Below are positions 1 through 6,961 of a DNA stretch of 11,381 nucleotides, piece by piece. The stretch's first letter is position 1. Every line of letters starts with the position of its first letter. The stretch covers positions 1-11,381 of the forward strand of contig JAMOPC010000258.1 in NCBI GenBank assembly GCA_027064845.1. The letters run 5' to 3'. This stretch comes from Desulfurococcales archaeon (lineage in GTDB: Archaea; Thermoproteota; Thermoprotei_A; Sulfolobales; Desulfurococcaceae). The notes beneath the pieces were generated by a model. That model was not told where the DNA came from. It worked only from the letters and a program-made list of their open reading frames with translations, and made no database searches. The translations under genes were made by a program, and so were the position numbers.

Positions 1-1075
1 ACTGATATCCATTGTCTTGTAGATTAACTATGGTTATTCCGTGAGGAGCCATTAGTTGTACATATATTTCGTTGTCATTGATACAATATTTTATCCTAAT
101 TGGTAGTTCTGTATTATTGCCATAGATATCTCGGGCTTTATTGATTATTTTATAGGCTGTTTCATTGATTTTTTCAACAGTGATGCTCGGCTTTGTCGTT
201 AATAGTACTGGTATTATCTTAAATGTCTGGTTTGGATATAGTATTGCTACTGTATAGTGGTATTTGCCCGTAATGATTTCTAAGTCTTTACTTATTACTT
301 GTTCTGGGTAATTATATAGTGGTGCTCCTGCTCCACCAGTTATGATCCATGTAATGTTGTCCTTGATTTGTTTGGCCCACCCATGCCAGTGTCCTTGAAA
401 TACTAGCTTCACATGGTCATACTTCTTTATGGCATTCATTAATATGCTTCTTCTCTCACCATCCATGTTATGATCGACATCGGGGAATGCTGGTCTGTGA
501 AAAACAAGTATTACTGACTCATTATTAATGTTTGATAATGTTTGGTCTAGTTGTTTTCTCCAATGAATACTTAGCCTTGTCTCTGAGTTCAAGAATACTA
601 TTCTCCATCCAGGAATGTCTTCGACATAGTAGTATTCTGGTCCGATGTATTGTTTCCAGTATTGAATTGCTTCATTATATATTTCTACGTCATGATTTCC
701 TATAGCTAGCCATATATTGGATATGTTTGAAGAATAAAGGATCTCATACAATCTCTGGTATTGTTCAAGAGTCCCAGTTCCCATATGGTCTCCTGTTCCT
801 ATAAAAGCGACTGGATTTATTGCTCGTGATTCATTAACTAGTAAAAGAAATACTGGTGGCGGATTAACGTCTCTAGTATTGGATGGCCTATTATCTCCAA
901 ATACTATTAGTGGATACCATGGTAGAGTATCTGGTATTTTCCAACGTGTAGCATTGTAAAGACTTACTACTTGTTGTTCTATAATGTCCGTTTTAGTACT
1001 AGTGGTTGTTGGGAATGTTGATATAATGGATAAGCTTATGATGAGTAATAGTATAATTGTTAGCTTCGTATTCAA
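1..1075 (-). CDS. Secreted calcineurin-like metallophosphoesterase, C-terminus cut by window edge
   Basis: The frame is open from a TTG at 1075 to the left edge, giving about 358 residues with the C-terminal end missing. An N-terminal signal peptide (MNTKLTIILLLIISLSIIS) is followed by a Thr/Ser-rich stretch, so the protein is probably exported. The metal-binding motifs of the calcineurin-like phosphoesterase fold appear in order: GDNR (D61), GTGDH (D96), GNHD (N127-H128-D129), FHRP (H193) and GHWH (H229, H231). This is the complete set for a two-metal phosphoesterase active site. Several N-x-S/T sequons fit an extracellular glycoprotein. The TTG at 1075 is preferred because GGTGGG lies 8 nt upstream and the signal peptide then starts properly; an in-frame ATG at 1108 would add 11 polar residues. 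The substrate cannot be told from sequence. It is divergent from the PINA-like gene, with about 140 bp between starts. Confidence 0.85.
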   Translation of the reverse strand, partial: MNTKLTIILLLIISLSIISTFPTTTSTKTDIIEQQVVSLYNATRWKIPDTLPWYPLIVFGDNRPSNTRDVNPPPVFLLLVNESRAINPVAFIGTGDHMGTGTLEQYQRLYEILYSSNISNIWLAIGNHDVEIYNEAIQYWKQYIGPEYYYVEDIPGWRIVFLNSETRLSIHWRKQLDQTLSNINNESVILVFHRPAFPDVDHNMDGERRSILMNAIKKYDHVKLVFQGHWHGWAKQIKDNITWIITGGAGAPLYNYPEQVISKDLEIITGKYHYTVAILYPNQTFKIIPVLLTTKPSITVEKINETAYKIINKARDIYGNNTELPIRIKYCINDNEIYVQLMAPHGITIVNLQDNGYQ

Positions 1076-1083
1076 TATTCTAT

Positions 1084-1089
1084 CCCACC
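1084..1089 (-). promoter_or_regulatory. Ribosome-binding site deciding a TTG start
   Basis: On the minus strand AAGGTGGGA sits with its GGTGGG core 8 nt before the TTG at 1075. It lies inside the extra codons that would be read if translation began at the upstream ATG (1108), so it argues for the shorter protein with the cleaner signal peptide. Confidence 0.55.
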
Positions 1090-1190
1090 TTGAGGAGTCT
1101 TTTATCATATAATTCTCTTATTCGGGATTAATAAGGCATCGATTGATAGAAGGTTTATTAAATCCTATATTAATGCTCTGAAACAGAATA

Positions 1191-1198
1191 TATTTATA
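1191..1198 (+). promoter_or_regulatory. Probable TATA box for the PINA-like gene
   Basis: TATTTATA within AATATATTTATAGG is centred about 26 bp before position 1220. Transcription would therefore begin almost at the TTG start codon (1217), giving a leaderless or nearly leaderless mRNA, as is common for first genes in Crenarchaeota. Purine-rich AAAGGGG at 1208-1214 is too close to 1217 for a normal Shine-Dalgarno but could serve the in-frame TTG at 1226. Confidence 0.5.
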
Positions 1199-1216
1199 GG
1201 AAGCGGTAAAGGGGTT

Positions 1217-2800
1217 TTGATCAATTTGTCTATTAGTATAAGTAGTGCTGGCGAAGAAATATATGTTCCAGACACGAGTGCTTTAATAGAGGGAGCTGTT
1301 AGTAGACTCGTCAAAGAAGGAAAAATTAGAGGAAGAATAATTGTTCACAGAGCTAGCCTGGCAGAATTAGAACACCAAGCCAATAAGGGTAGAGCAACTG
1401 GTTTTGCAGGGCTTGAAGAAATTAGGCGTTTAAGAGATTTACATAAGGAAGGATTAATAGTATTCGAGATCGGGGGAGAAAAACCCCGGGCAACGGATAT
1501 AAAGATCCTTGGATCAGAGGCTATTGATTCAATAATTAGAGACTATGCATATCAGCTGAATGCAACACTTATAACTGGTGATAAGGTCCAAGCACTTGTG
1601 GCAGAAGCTATGGGTATACCTGTTCTCTACATTAAACCTGAAGAGAAGAGAGAATTCATATTGGATAAGTTCTTTGACGAAATAACTATGAGCGTTCACT
1701 TGAAAGAAGGAGTTGTACCAATAGCAAAGAAAGGTAGACCCGGAGACTGGGTTTATGTTCCTATATCCAATACCCCATTATCAAGAAAGGACTTAGAAGA
1801 CATTGCAAACCAGATAATAGAGGAAACTCGAAGAAGACCAGATGGTTTTGTCGAAATAGATAGGTTTGGTTCTACTATTGTACAGTTAGGCACATATAGG
1901 ATAGTGATAACGAGGCCTCCGCTAAGTGATGGATGGGAAATCACAGCTGTTAAGCCATTAAAGAAGCTTAGTCTCGAAGACTATAATTTACCACCAAAAC
2001 TTATACAGAGACTCAATGAAAGAGCTGAAGGAATATTAATCGCTGGAGCACCAGGTATGGGTAAGACAACTTTTGCACAAGCACTCGCAGAGTACTATAT
2101 GAGAATGGGCAAAGTAGTCAAAACAATAGAATCGCCAAGAGACATGAACTTACCGCCAGAAATAACACAGTATAGTAAGAATTATGCAGACCTCGGAGAA
2201 CTACATGACATACTCCTCTTATCAAGACCTGACTATACGGTATTCGATGAAATGAGAAGTGATGAAGACTTCAAGCTCTATGCAGATCTAAGACTAGCAG
2301 GTATTGGTATGATAGGGGTAGTACACGCAACAACACCAATAGATGCTATACAGAGATTTATAGGAAGAGTAGAATTGGGCATGATCCCAAGCCTCATAGA
2401 CACTGTGATATTCATAAAGAATGGATACGTGGAAAAAGTATACGAGGTAAAAATGACTGTAAAACTACCTACAGGTCTCAAAGAAGCAGAACTGAGTAGA
2501 CCAGTAGTTGAAGTAAGAGACTTCTTGTCAGGAGAACTAGAATACGAAATCTATACATTCGGTGAACAAACCGTAGTTGTTCCCGTGAAGAAATTTAAAG
2601 AAAGGGCAGGTCTCGGCTTATTAGACCGTGTAGCTAAAAGAGTACAACAAATGCTTCCCGGAGCAGATGTAAGGATCGAGGATAATGTGATTTTAGTAAT
2701 CATTCCAAGGAACTTAATAAAAGCATATAATAAGAAGATCAGAAAGCTAAGAAAACTAGAAGATAAGTACAATGTTTCAATAAAAGTTAGAATAGCTTAG
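1217..2800 (+). CDS. PINA-type PIN domain / PilT-like AAA ATPase / KH protein
   Basis: This 527-aa protein has the three-part layout of archaeal PINA. A PIN nuclease-fold domain covers about residues 13-145 with acidic residues D19 (in PDTS), E50, D104 and D122 (in TGD) in the expected order. A VirB11/PilT-class ATPase follows, with Walker A GAPGMGKTT at 277-285, Walker B VFDE ending at D344-E345, and a conserved HAT segment (GVVHATT). A basic KH-like C-terminal domain covers about 455-527. In Sulfolobus islandicus the homologue is a hexameric ATPase that promotes Holliday junction migration and binds Hjm and Hjc; the role here is inferred from that family. There is no signal peptide or membrane segment, so it is cytoplasmic, not a secretion ATPase. 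The start is a TTG; an in-frame TTG at 1226 is the alternative and would remove three residues. Confidence 0.92.
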   Translation: MINLSISISSAGEEIYVPDTSALIEGAVSRLVKEGKIRGRIIVHRASLAELEHQANKGRATGFAGLEEIRRLRDLHKEGLIVFEIGGEKPRATDIKILGSEAIDSIIRDYAYQLNATLITGDKVQALVAEAMGIPVLYIKPEEKREFILDKFFDEITMSVHLKEGVVPIAKKGRPGDWVYVPISNTPLSRKDLEDIANQIIEETRRRPDGFVEIDRFGSTIVQLGTYRIVITRPPLSDGWEITAVKPLKKLSLEDYNLPPKLIQRLNERAEGILIAGAPGMGKTTFAQALAEYYMRMGKVVKTIESPRDMNLPPEITQYSKNYADLGELHDILLLSRPDYTVFDEMRSDEDFKLYADLRLAGIGMIGVVHATTPIDAIQRFIGRVELGMIPSLIDTVIFIKNGYVEKVYEVKMTVKLPTGLKEAELSRPVVEVRDFLSGELEYEIYTFGEQTVVVPVKKFKERAGLGLLDRVAKRVQQMLPGADVRIEDNVILVIIPRNLIKAYNKKIRKLRKLEDKYNVSIKVRIA

Positions 2801-2818
2801 GCAAGGAAATTACATACA

Positions 2819-2823
2819 TTTTT
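2819..2823 (+). terminator. Possible T-run terminator after the PINA-like gene
   Basis: TTTTT lies about 20 nt past the stop codon. Archaeal RNA polymerase terminates at short T-runs without needing a hairpin. A second T5 lies at 2884-2888 within the palindrome described separately. In such AT-rich DNA, runs of this length occur by chance, so the call is weak. Confidence 0.3.
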
Positions 2824-2875
2824 GGTAATCGTCAATAAATTAACAAGAAAAACTATACGATTTTAGATGTTCAGA

Positions 2876-2892
2876 ATCGAAAATTTTTCGAT
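2876..2892. repeat. Perfect 17-nt palindrome in the cstA upstream region
   Basis: ATCGAAAA-T-TTTTCGAT has 8-bp arms that are perfect reverse complements around a single central T. It lies 124 nt before the cstA start and 76 nt after the preceding stop. The symmetry fits a homodimeric DNA-binding regulator, but it could also assist termination of the upstream gene because it contains T5. No second copy was noticed in the window. Confidence 0.45.
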
Positions 2893-2961
2893 AATTATAC
2901 TAGTAAATACCTTCACTTTATTACATCATAGTAAATAAGATTATTTTGATGTGCGTAGAAG

Positions 2962-2992
2962 AATATATCTTGTGTATGTAAATCCTTAATAA
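2962..2992 (+). promoter_or_regulatory. Candidate cstA promoter region with two possible TATA boxes
   Basis: Two TATA-like elements precede cstA. AATATATCT at 2962-2970 would place the start of transcription near 2992 and leave a leader of about 25 nt containing GGGTGTGA (3006-3013). CTTAATAA at 2985-2992 would place it near 3015, making the mRNA nearly leaderless. The sequence does not decide between them. Confidence 0.35.
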
Positions 2993-3016
2993 GTATGTAT
3001 TCCATGGGTGTGAAGA

Positions 3017-4912
3017 ATGGATATAACAGCCGGAGTATTAATCATAATAGGATTAATACTATACGTGATATTCTACTTTACACACGGTAAATATCTGGAG
3101 AAGAAGGTCGTCAGACCCGATCCTTCAAGAGAGACTCCAGCAAAGAAATTATATGATGGAGTAGACTATGTTCCTGCTAATAAGTATGTGTTATATGGTC
3201 ACCACTTTGCATCAATAGCTGGTGCTGGACCAATAGTTGGTCCAGCAATAGCTCTTGGATGGGGCTGGCTACCCTCATTGATCTGGGTATGGTTTGGCAA
3301 TGTTTTCGTAGGCGTTGTCCATGACTACCTATCATTAATGGCTAGTGTAAGGTATGATGGGAGAAGTATTGGCTGGATAGCTGGCAAGCTCATGGGTAAG
3401 AAGGCTACGTATGTATTCAACTCATACATATGGTTCTCGTTATTATTAGTAGTAGCGGCTTTCGGAGCTGTGATTTCCGCATTATTCTCAGCAACTCCTG
3501 GAGCTGGTGTTGCAGCATTACTCCTGCTAGTATTTGCAGTAATAACAGGGTTCCTAATGTATAAGACACCCCTAGGCTTCAAAGGCGGAACAGTACTAGC
3601 AATAGTATTCATTATCTTATCCGTCTATATCGGTGTTATAAGTCAGCTAAACCACTGGTTTGCACTAACCAGGGAACAATGGTTAATTGTTCTACTAATA
3701 TATATCATCATAGCAGCATCTCTACCAGTATGGGTATTATTACAACCAAGAGATTACATGAATGCTTTCATATTATGGGCTAGCTTAGCAATAGGTGGTG
3801 GCGCATTAATATGGCTAGCAATCACTGGCAGAGGAGTCATGGAGATCCCAGCATATACCTCGTTTTCAGCAAACGTTGTCGGCGGACAACCATCACCATT
3901 CTGGCCAACAGTACCACTAGTAATTGCTTGTGGAGCATTATCAGGATTCCACAGCCTAGTAGGTAGTGGTACAAGTAGTAAGCAGCTAGCAAACGAGCTA
4001 CATGGATTATTCGTAGGATACGGCGGTATGGAGACTGAAGGATTCCTCTCAACAATGGTAATTGGATCAATCGGAGCTTATGGTAGTCTCGCACTCATCG
4101 ATGGAATAATGAGCGGTTGGAACAAAGTAATTAATAAAGCAACTGGAATGACCTTAGGCGACCTTGTAAATAAGATTGCATCGGCATTAGGAATGTCGAC
4201 TATTTCAAGTCCTACACATGATGCTATACAAACCTTCGTAAATAATTTCATAAACAACCCAGACATCTTCGGAAGATTCTATGCAGGCTTGGCAACTGCT
4301 ATAAAGTGGTCAGTTATACCTAGGAGCTATGCCTATGCAACTAATGCTGCTTTCGGATTAGATCTTACGGTTATGACTATTTTTGGCACACTATGGATAA
4401 CAGGATTTGCATTAACATCGCTGGACACCGCTACTAGACTGGGAAGATATGCTTGGCAGGAATTAATGGAGCCTCTAAAAATGCGTGCCAAGAACCTTTA
4501 CAACGTCTTAGCAAATAAATGGGTTGCCTCGGCGATACTGGCATTATTAGGTATAGCATTAGCATGGAGTGGTTCATTCCTTGTCTTGTGGCCAGCATTT
4601 GCTGGAATGAATCAATTATTAAGTAGCTTGGCCTTAATGACCTTATCCGTTTGGGTAGCTAAAGTTCAGAAAGCACCAACTGGCGGTAAGATCTTAGTTG
4701 TAGCCCCTGCAGTATTTATGTGGATTACTGTTACATCAGCGCTCCTATGGTATGAAGCAGTAGTGGTGCCAGCATGGATAGGTATAGGTGGTGCAAAAGC
4801 ATTAACTGCAGGCGTGGTAGGATTTATAACAGCTGTAGGAGTTGCATTAAACCTCTACTTATTCGTGCTGTGGCTGAAAAGAATGAGGGAAAAAGAACTA
4901 AAGACAGAGTAA
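3017..4912 (+). CDS. cstA: CstA-family carbon starvation / peptide or pyruvate transporter
   Basis: This 631-aa, very hydrophobic polytopic membrane protein carries the family hallmark near its N terminus. After a first membrane helix come YDGVDYVPANKYVLYGHHF (residues 46-64) and IAGAGPIVGPA (67-77), then a VHDYLSL segment and a YDGRSIG motif, all closely matching CstA/BtsT proteins. Many further hydrophobic helices follow, and the last residues are a short charged cytoplasmic tail. It is somewhat shorter than E. coli CstA (about 700 aa), mainly for lack of a long C-terminal extension. In bacteria family members take up pyruvate and have been linked to peptide uptake; the substrate here is unknown, though either would suit a heterotrophic peptide-fermenting archaeon. 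The ATG at 3017 is preceded by GGGTGTGA. It appears to be transcribed alone, since the next gene has its own TATA-like element. Confidence 0.93.
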   Translation: MDITAGVLIIIGLILYVIFYFTHGKYLEKKVVRPDPSRETPAKKLYDGVDYVPANKYVLYGHHFASIAGAGPIVGPAIALGWGWLPSLIWVWFGNVFVGVVHDYLSLMASVRYDGRSIGWIAGKLMGKKATYVFNSYIWFSLLLVVAAFGAVISALFSATPGAGVAALLLLVFAVITGFLMYKTPLGFKGGTVLAIVFIILSVYIGVISQLNHWFALTREQWLIVLLIYIIIAASLPVWVLLQPRDYMNAFILWASLAIGGGALIWLAITGRGVMEIPAYTSFSANVVGGQPSPFWPTVPLVIACGALSGFHSLVGSGTSSKQLANELHGLFVGYGGMETEGFLSTMVIGSIGAYGSLALIDGIMSGWNKVINKATGMTLGDLVNKIASALGMSTISSPTHDAIQTFVNNFINNPDIFGRFYAGLATAIKWSVIPRSYAYATNAAFGLDLTVMTIFGTLWITGFALTSLDTATRLGRYAWQELMEPLKMRAKNLYNVLANKWVASAILALLGIALAWSGSFLVLWPAFAGMNQLLSSLALMTLSVWVAKVQKAPTGGKILVVAPAVFMWITVTSALLWYEAVVVPAWIGIGGAKALTAGVVGFITAVGVALNLYLFVLWLKRMREKELKTE

Positions 4913-4943
4913 ATAGAAATATGAACAATCTGTTTTCAAAAAA

Positions 4944-4952
4944 CTTAATAAA
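4944..4952 (+). promoter_or_regulatory. Probable TATA box of the ArsA-like operon
   Basis: CTTAATAAA is centred about 26 bp before position 4974. That gives a leader of about 18 nt holding GGGGCTGAT in front of the TTG at 4992. It lies only 32 nt past the cstA stop, so the operon appears able to fire independently of cstA. Confidence 0.45.
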
Positions 4953-4955
4953 TTC

Positions 4956-4961
4956 TTTTTT
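4956..4961 (+). terminator. Possible T-run terminator of cstA
   Basis: TTTTTT lies 44 nt past the cstA stop codon, between the TATA-like element and the presumed start of the next transcript. The position fits factor-independent archaeal termination of cstA readthrough. It rests on a single homopolymer run. Confidence 0.4.
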
Positions 4962-4978
4962 ATCGATAATCCTTAATT

Positions 4979-4987
4979 GGGGCTGAT
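4979..4987 (+). promoter_or_regulatory. Ribosome-binding site deciding a TTG start at 4992
   Basis: GGGGCTGAT, with 9 nt between the GGGG core and TTG at 4992, is the only convincing Shine-Dalgarno in the leader. The upstream in-frame TTG at 4977 overlaps this purine-rich block and the predicted transcription start, so it is unlikely to be used. Confidence 0.45.
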
Positions 4988-4991
4988 TTTA

Positions 4992-5267
4992 TTGACCAAG
5001 AGAAGCCTATTATCCAGATTCTCAGAAGTACTTAAAGGAGTTTTTGCAGGGAAATCAGTAGAGTATATCTCAGTTGAATTAAGAGAATTAGAAAACGTTT
5101 TCGCATTAATTATACTGGGTTCTTTCATAGGTCTACCCAGTCCTCCCACAACAATTTCCCTCCGATTATTACCATATATGGGTAGAGAATTATTGGTGAT
5201 GACACGTATTAGTGAAAGATTAGATGATATGCTAGGCGAGATGGCCGGATTATTTGATATAACATAG
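4992..5267 (+). CDS. Small protein of unknown function, first gene of ArsA-like operon
   Basis: This 91-aa protein is not assigned to a named family here. A basic N terminus (MTKRSLLSRF) leads into a helix with alternating charged residues. A short hydrophobic stretch at about 36-48 (VFALIILGSFIGL) follows, too short to be a confident membrane span, then a Pro-rich turn (LPSPPTT, 48-54). The C-terminal half is helical and contains SLRLLPYMGREL and ends GEMAGLFDIT. Codon use and composition resemble the neighbouring genes and the reading frame is clean, which supports a real gene. It ends 25 nt before the ATPase gene with no promoter between, so the two are probably cotranscribed. A role as adaptor or regulator of the ATPase is a guess from position. 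The TTG at 4992 is chosen over the TTG at 4977 because of ribosome-binding-site spacing. Confidence 0.72.
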   Translation: MTKRSLLSRFSEVLKGVFAGKSVEYISVELRELENVFALIILGSFIGLPSPPTTISLRLLPYMGRELLVMTRISERLDDMLGEMAGLFDIT

Positions 5268-5292
5268 AATAACGATGTGAGAGGTATTTATT

Positions 5293-6291
5293 ATGACCCC
5301 CAATAAAGCAAATTATATAATTAGGTTCTTTTTGGGAAAGGGAGGTGTAGGTAAGACAACAACTGCAGCAGCATATGCTTTAAAAATGGCTATGAAAGGA
5401 TTTCAAACATATATTGTAAGCCTTGATCCAGCACATAATCTTGGAGATGTATTGGATACCGAGCTAAGCGATGAGCCTAAGAAAGTATATGAAAATCTCT
5501 GGGCCATAGAAGTGAATTATGAAAAAATGATCAAAAACCACTTAAAACAATTAAGTGAAAAAATTAAAGACATTTATGGGTACTTAAAAATATTTAATCT
5601 AGAAAAATATGTTGACGTGTTACGTCATAGTCCTGGTGTCGAAGAACAAGCATCACTAGATAAGATCATAGAGATAATAAGGAATTATGGAGAAAAGAAT
5701 AAAGCAGACATAATAGTCTTCGATACACCACCTACTGGATTAACTCTGAGGATCATGGCATTGCCGACAATAAGCTTAATATGGATCGATAAATTAATGG
5801 AATTAAGACTTGCTATTCTTGAAAGAAGAAGAGCCATTACCAAGATAACAGGTGAAGAATACGAAGTAGAAATTGGTGGTAAAAAATTAAAAATACCCGT
5901 AGATGCAGCAGAAGATCCCATATATAAAGAACTCCTTAACCTAAAATCTGAATATGACTGGATATATAACATATTAACCGATCCAAATAAAACCCTCATA
6001 GCACTCGTAATAAATCCAGAAATGCTACCAATACTAGAAGCGTATAGAGCCTATAAGTTCTTATCAAAAATAGGTATTCATACAGAATATATTATTTTAA
6101 ATAAAGTACTTATTGTAAGATCTGTACCCGAAGAACTTAAGCCAAAAATAAACGAACAAAACAAAGCAATAGAAGAAGCTAGAAAACTCTTTATAAACAA
6201 GATATTCACAGAAATACCTTACTTACCAAAAGAGCCTAGAGGAATAGATGATTTAAAAGACATCATAACATACATTGAGAATATATCATAG
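5293..6291 (+). CDS. ArsA/Get3-like P-loop ATPase
   Basis: This 332-aa soluble protein has one ATPase domain. It carries the deviant Walker A GKGGVGKTTT (residues 15-24, with the signature lysine K16), a switch I segment SLDPAHNLGD (D45), a PGVEEQASL motif (114-122), and a switch II segment DTPPTGLTLRIMALP (144-158). Late elements VINPE (239-243) and IPYLPKEPRG also match the ArsA/Get3 class. Length fits single-domain Get3-type members rather than the tandem bacterial ArsA pump ATPase. Two oddities are visible: there is no cysteine anywhere, so no CxxC zinc clamp of the Get3 type and no arsenite-binding thiols, and the switch II histidine usual in ArsA/Get3 (PTGHTLR) is leucine (L150). Residues 185-205 look like a charged beta-hairpin rather than a hydrophobic client-binding helix. 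Arsenite transport is therefore unlikely and tail-anchored protein targeting is doubtful. The ATG at 5293 has GAGGT 7 nt upstream. Confidence 0.9.
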   Translation: MTPNKANYIIRFFLGKGGVGKTTTAAAYALKMAMKGFQTYIVSLDPAHNLGDVLDTELSDEPKKVYENLWAIEVNYEKMIKNHLKQLSEKIKDIYGYLKIFNLEKYVDVLRHSPGVEEQASLDKIIEIIRNYGEKNKADIIVFDTPPTGLTLRIMALPTISLIWIDKLMELRLAILERRRAITKITGEEYEVEIGGKKLKIPVDAAEDPIYKELLNLKSEYDWIYNILTDPNKTLIALVINPEMLPILEAYRAYKFLSKIGIHTEYIILNKVLIVRSVPEELKPKINEQNKAIEEARKLFINKIFTEIPYLPKEPRGIDDLKDIITYIENIS

Positions 6292-6310
6292 CCGCCAGGA
6301 GAGGAACATT

Positions 6311-6961
6311 ATGGATGGAAACATAGCTATATATCTCTTCATAATTATAGCCCTAATAGCCGGTATATCAACACTACAATTCTATAAGGGTAGAAAACAA
6401 AACCTAATGATTCTAGAACATAGTATACGTGTTTTAGAAAAAAGCTTCAAGCCAGAGGACAAAAACTATACTATAATAGGTATATATGTAGGATATGATG
6501 CCACATATAAAGTAATACATGAAATTATCAAGAACATTAAGGCGGTTGTATTGCTCCTACCCAGGCAAAGCCTCTTATACATGCCAATAGCTAAACTAAC
6601 ATCTAGATTCGATAGAGTCTTCCTAGTAATAAATTATAAGAAAAACAAAAACTTTTCAGGAGAAGCTCATCTTGTTAAGAAGGGATATTATAGACTTGGA
6701 ATAAAAAGAGCTATTAAAGGTATCGAAAAGATGCGCATAGAAGAAATAAATATTGGAAAATCCAAGTACTACTTGATATATACCCATAGAAGCCTAGTAG
6801 AAAAGCTTATAAACTTCACAAAACAATTAGAAGATCCCTCAATCATTAATCACATAGCGATAGTTCCAAAGAATAAAAGACTCTACTTGGCAGCAAAACT
6901 TGTACCAGATAGGCTTGAGGATCTCGCAACAAAGTTCTATAGGCTAGGACTAAGCATTTAA
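6311..6961 (+). CDS. Membrane-tethered basic protein of unknown function, third gene of ArsA-like operon
   Basis: This 216-aa protein is not recognised as a named family. The N terminus MDGN is followed by one membrane segment (about 5-23) and then a Lys/Arg-rich region (YKGRKQ), so the positive-inside rule puts the remaining 190 residues in the cytoplasm. That domain is strongly basic and alternates beta strands and helices. Its most distinctive stretches are YTIIGIYVGYDATY (53-66) and LLPRQSLLYMP (82-92), which look conserved in style. The ATG at 6311 has GGAGAGG just upstream at 6298-6304 and lies 19 nt after the ATPase stop. An ORF opening at 6275 overlaps the ATPase gene and lacks a ribosome-binding site, so it was not used. 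It probably acts at the inner face of the membrane with the ATPase, an inference from operon position only. Its stop codon overlaps that of hjc. Confidence 0.78.
   Translation: MDGNIAIYLFIIIALIAGISTLQFYKGRKQNLMILEHSIRVLEKSFKPEDKNYTIIGIYVGYDATYKVIHEIIKNIKAVVLLLPRQSLLYMPIAKLTSRFDRVFLVINYKKNKNFSGEAHLVKKGYYRLGIKRAIKGIEKMRIEEINIGKSKYYLIYTHRSLVEKLINFTKQLEDPSIINHIAIVPKNKRLYLAAKLVPDRLEDLATKFYRLGLSI

Noticed and set aside
2801..3016. C/D-box small RNA or small gene in the intergenic region
   Set aside because: A TGATGT-like box near 2948 has no matching D box at a suitable distance, and no reading frame with a ribosome-binding site was found.
3325..4266. Minus-strand open frames within cstA
   Set aside because: They are antisense shadows of a highly conserved membrane protein frame.
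4774..4986. Plus-strand open frame across the end of cstA
   Set aside because: It lies mostly inside cstA in another frame, has an Arg/Cys-rich unlikely composition and no ribosome-binding site.
5293..6291. Arsenite efflux system (ars operon)
   Set aside because: There is no ArsB/Acr3 permease or ArsR regulator nearby, and the ATPase lacks cysteines, so the ArsA resemblance reflects fold only.
6275..6310. Longer N terminus for the 216-aa gene overlapping the ATPase gene
   Set aside because: It has no ribosome-binding site and adds a charged stretch ahead of the membrane segment; the ATG at 6311 follows a clear GGAGAGG.
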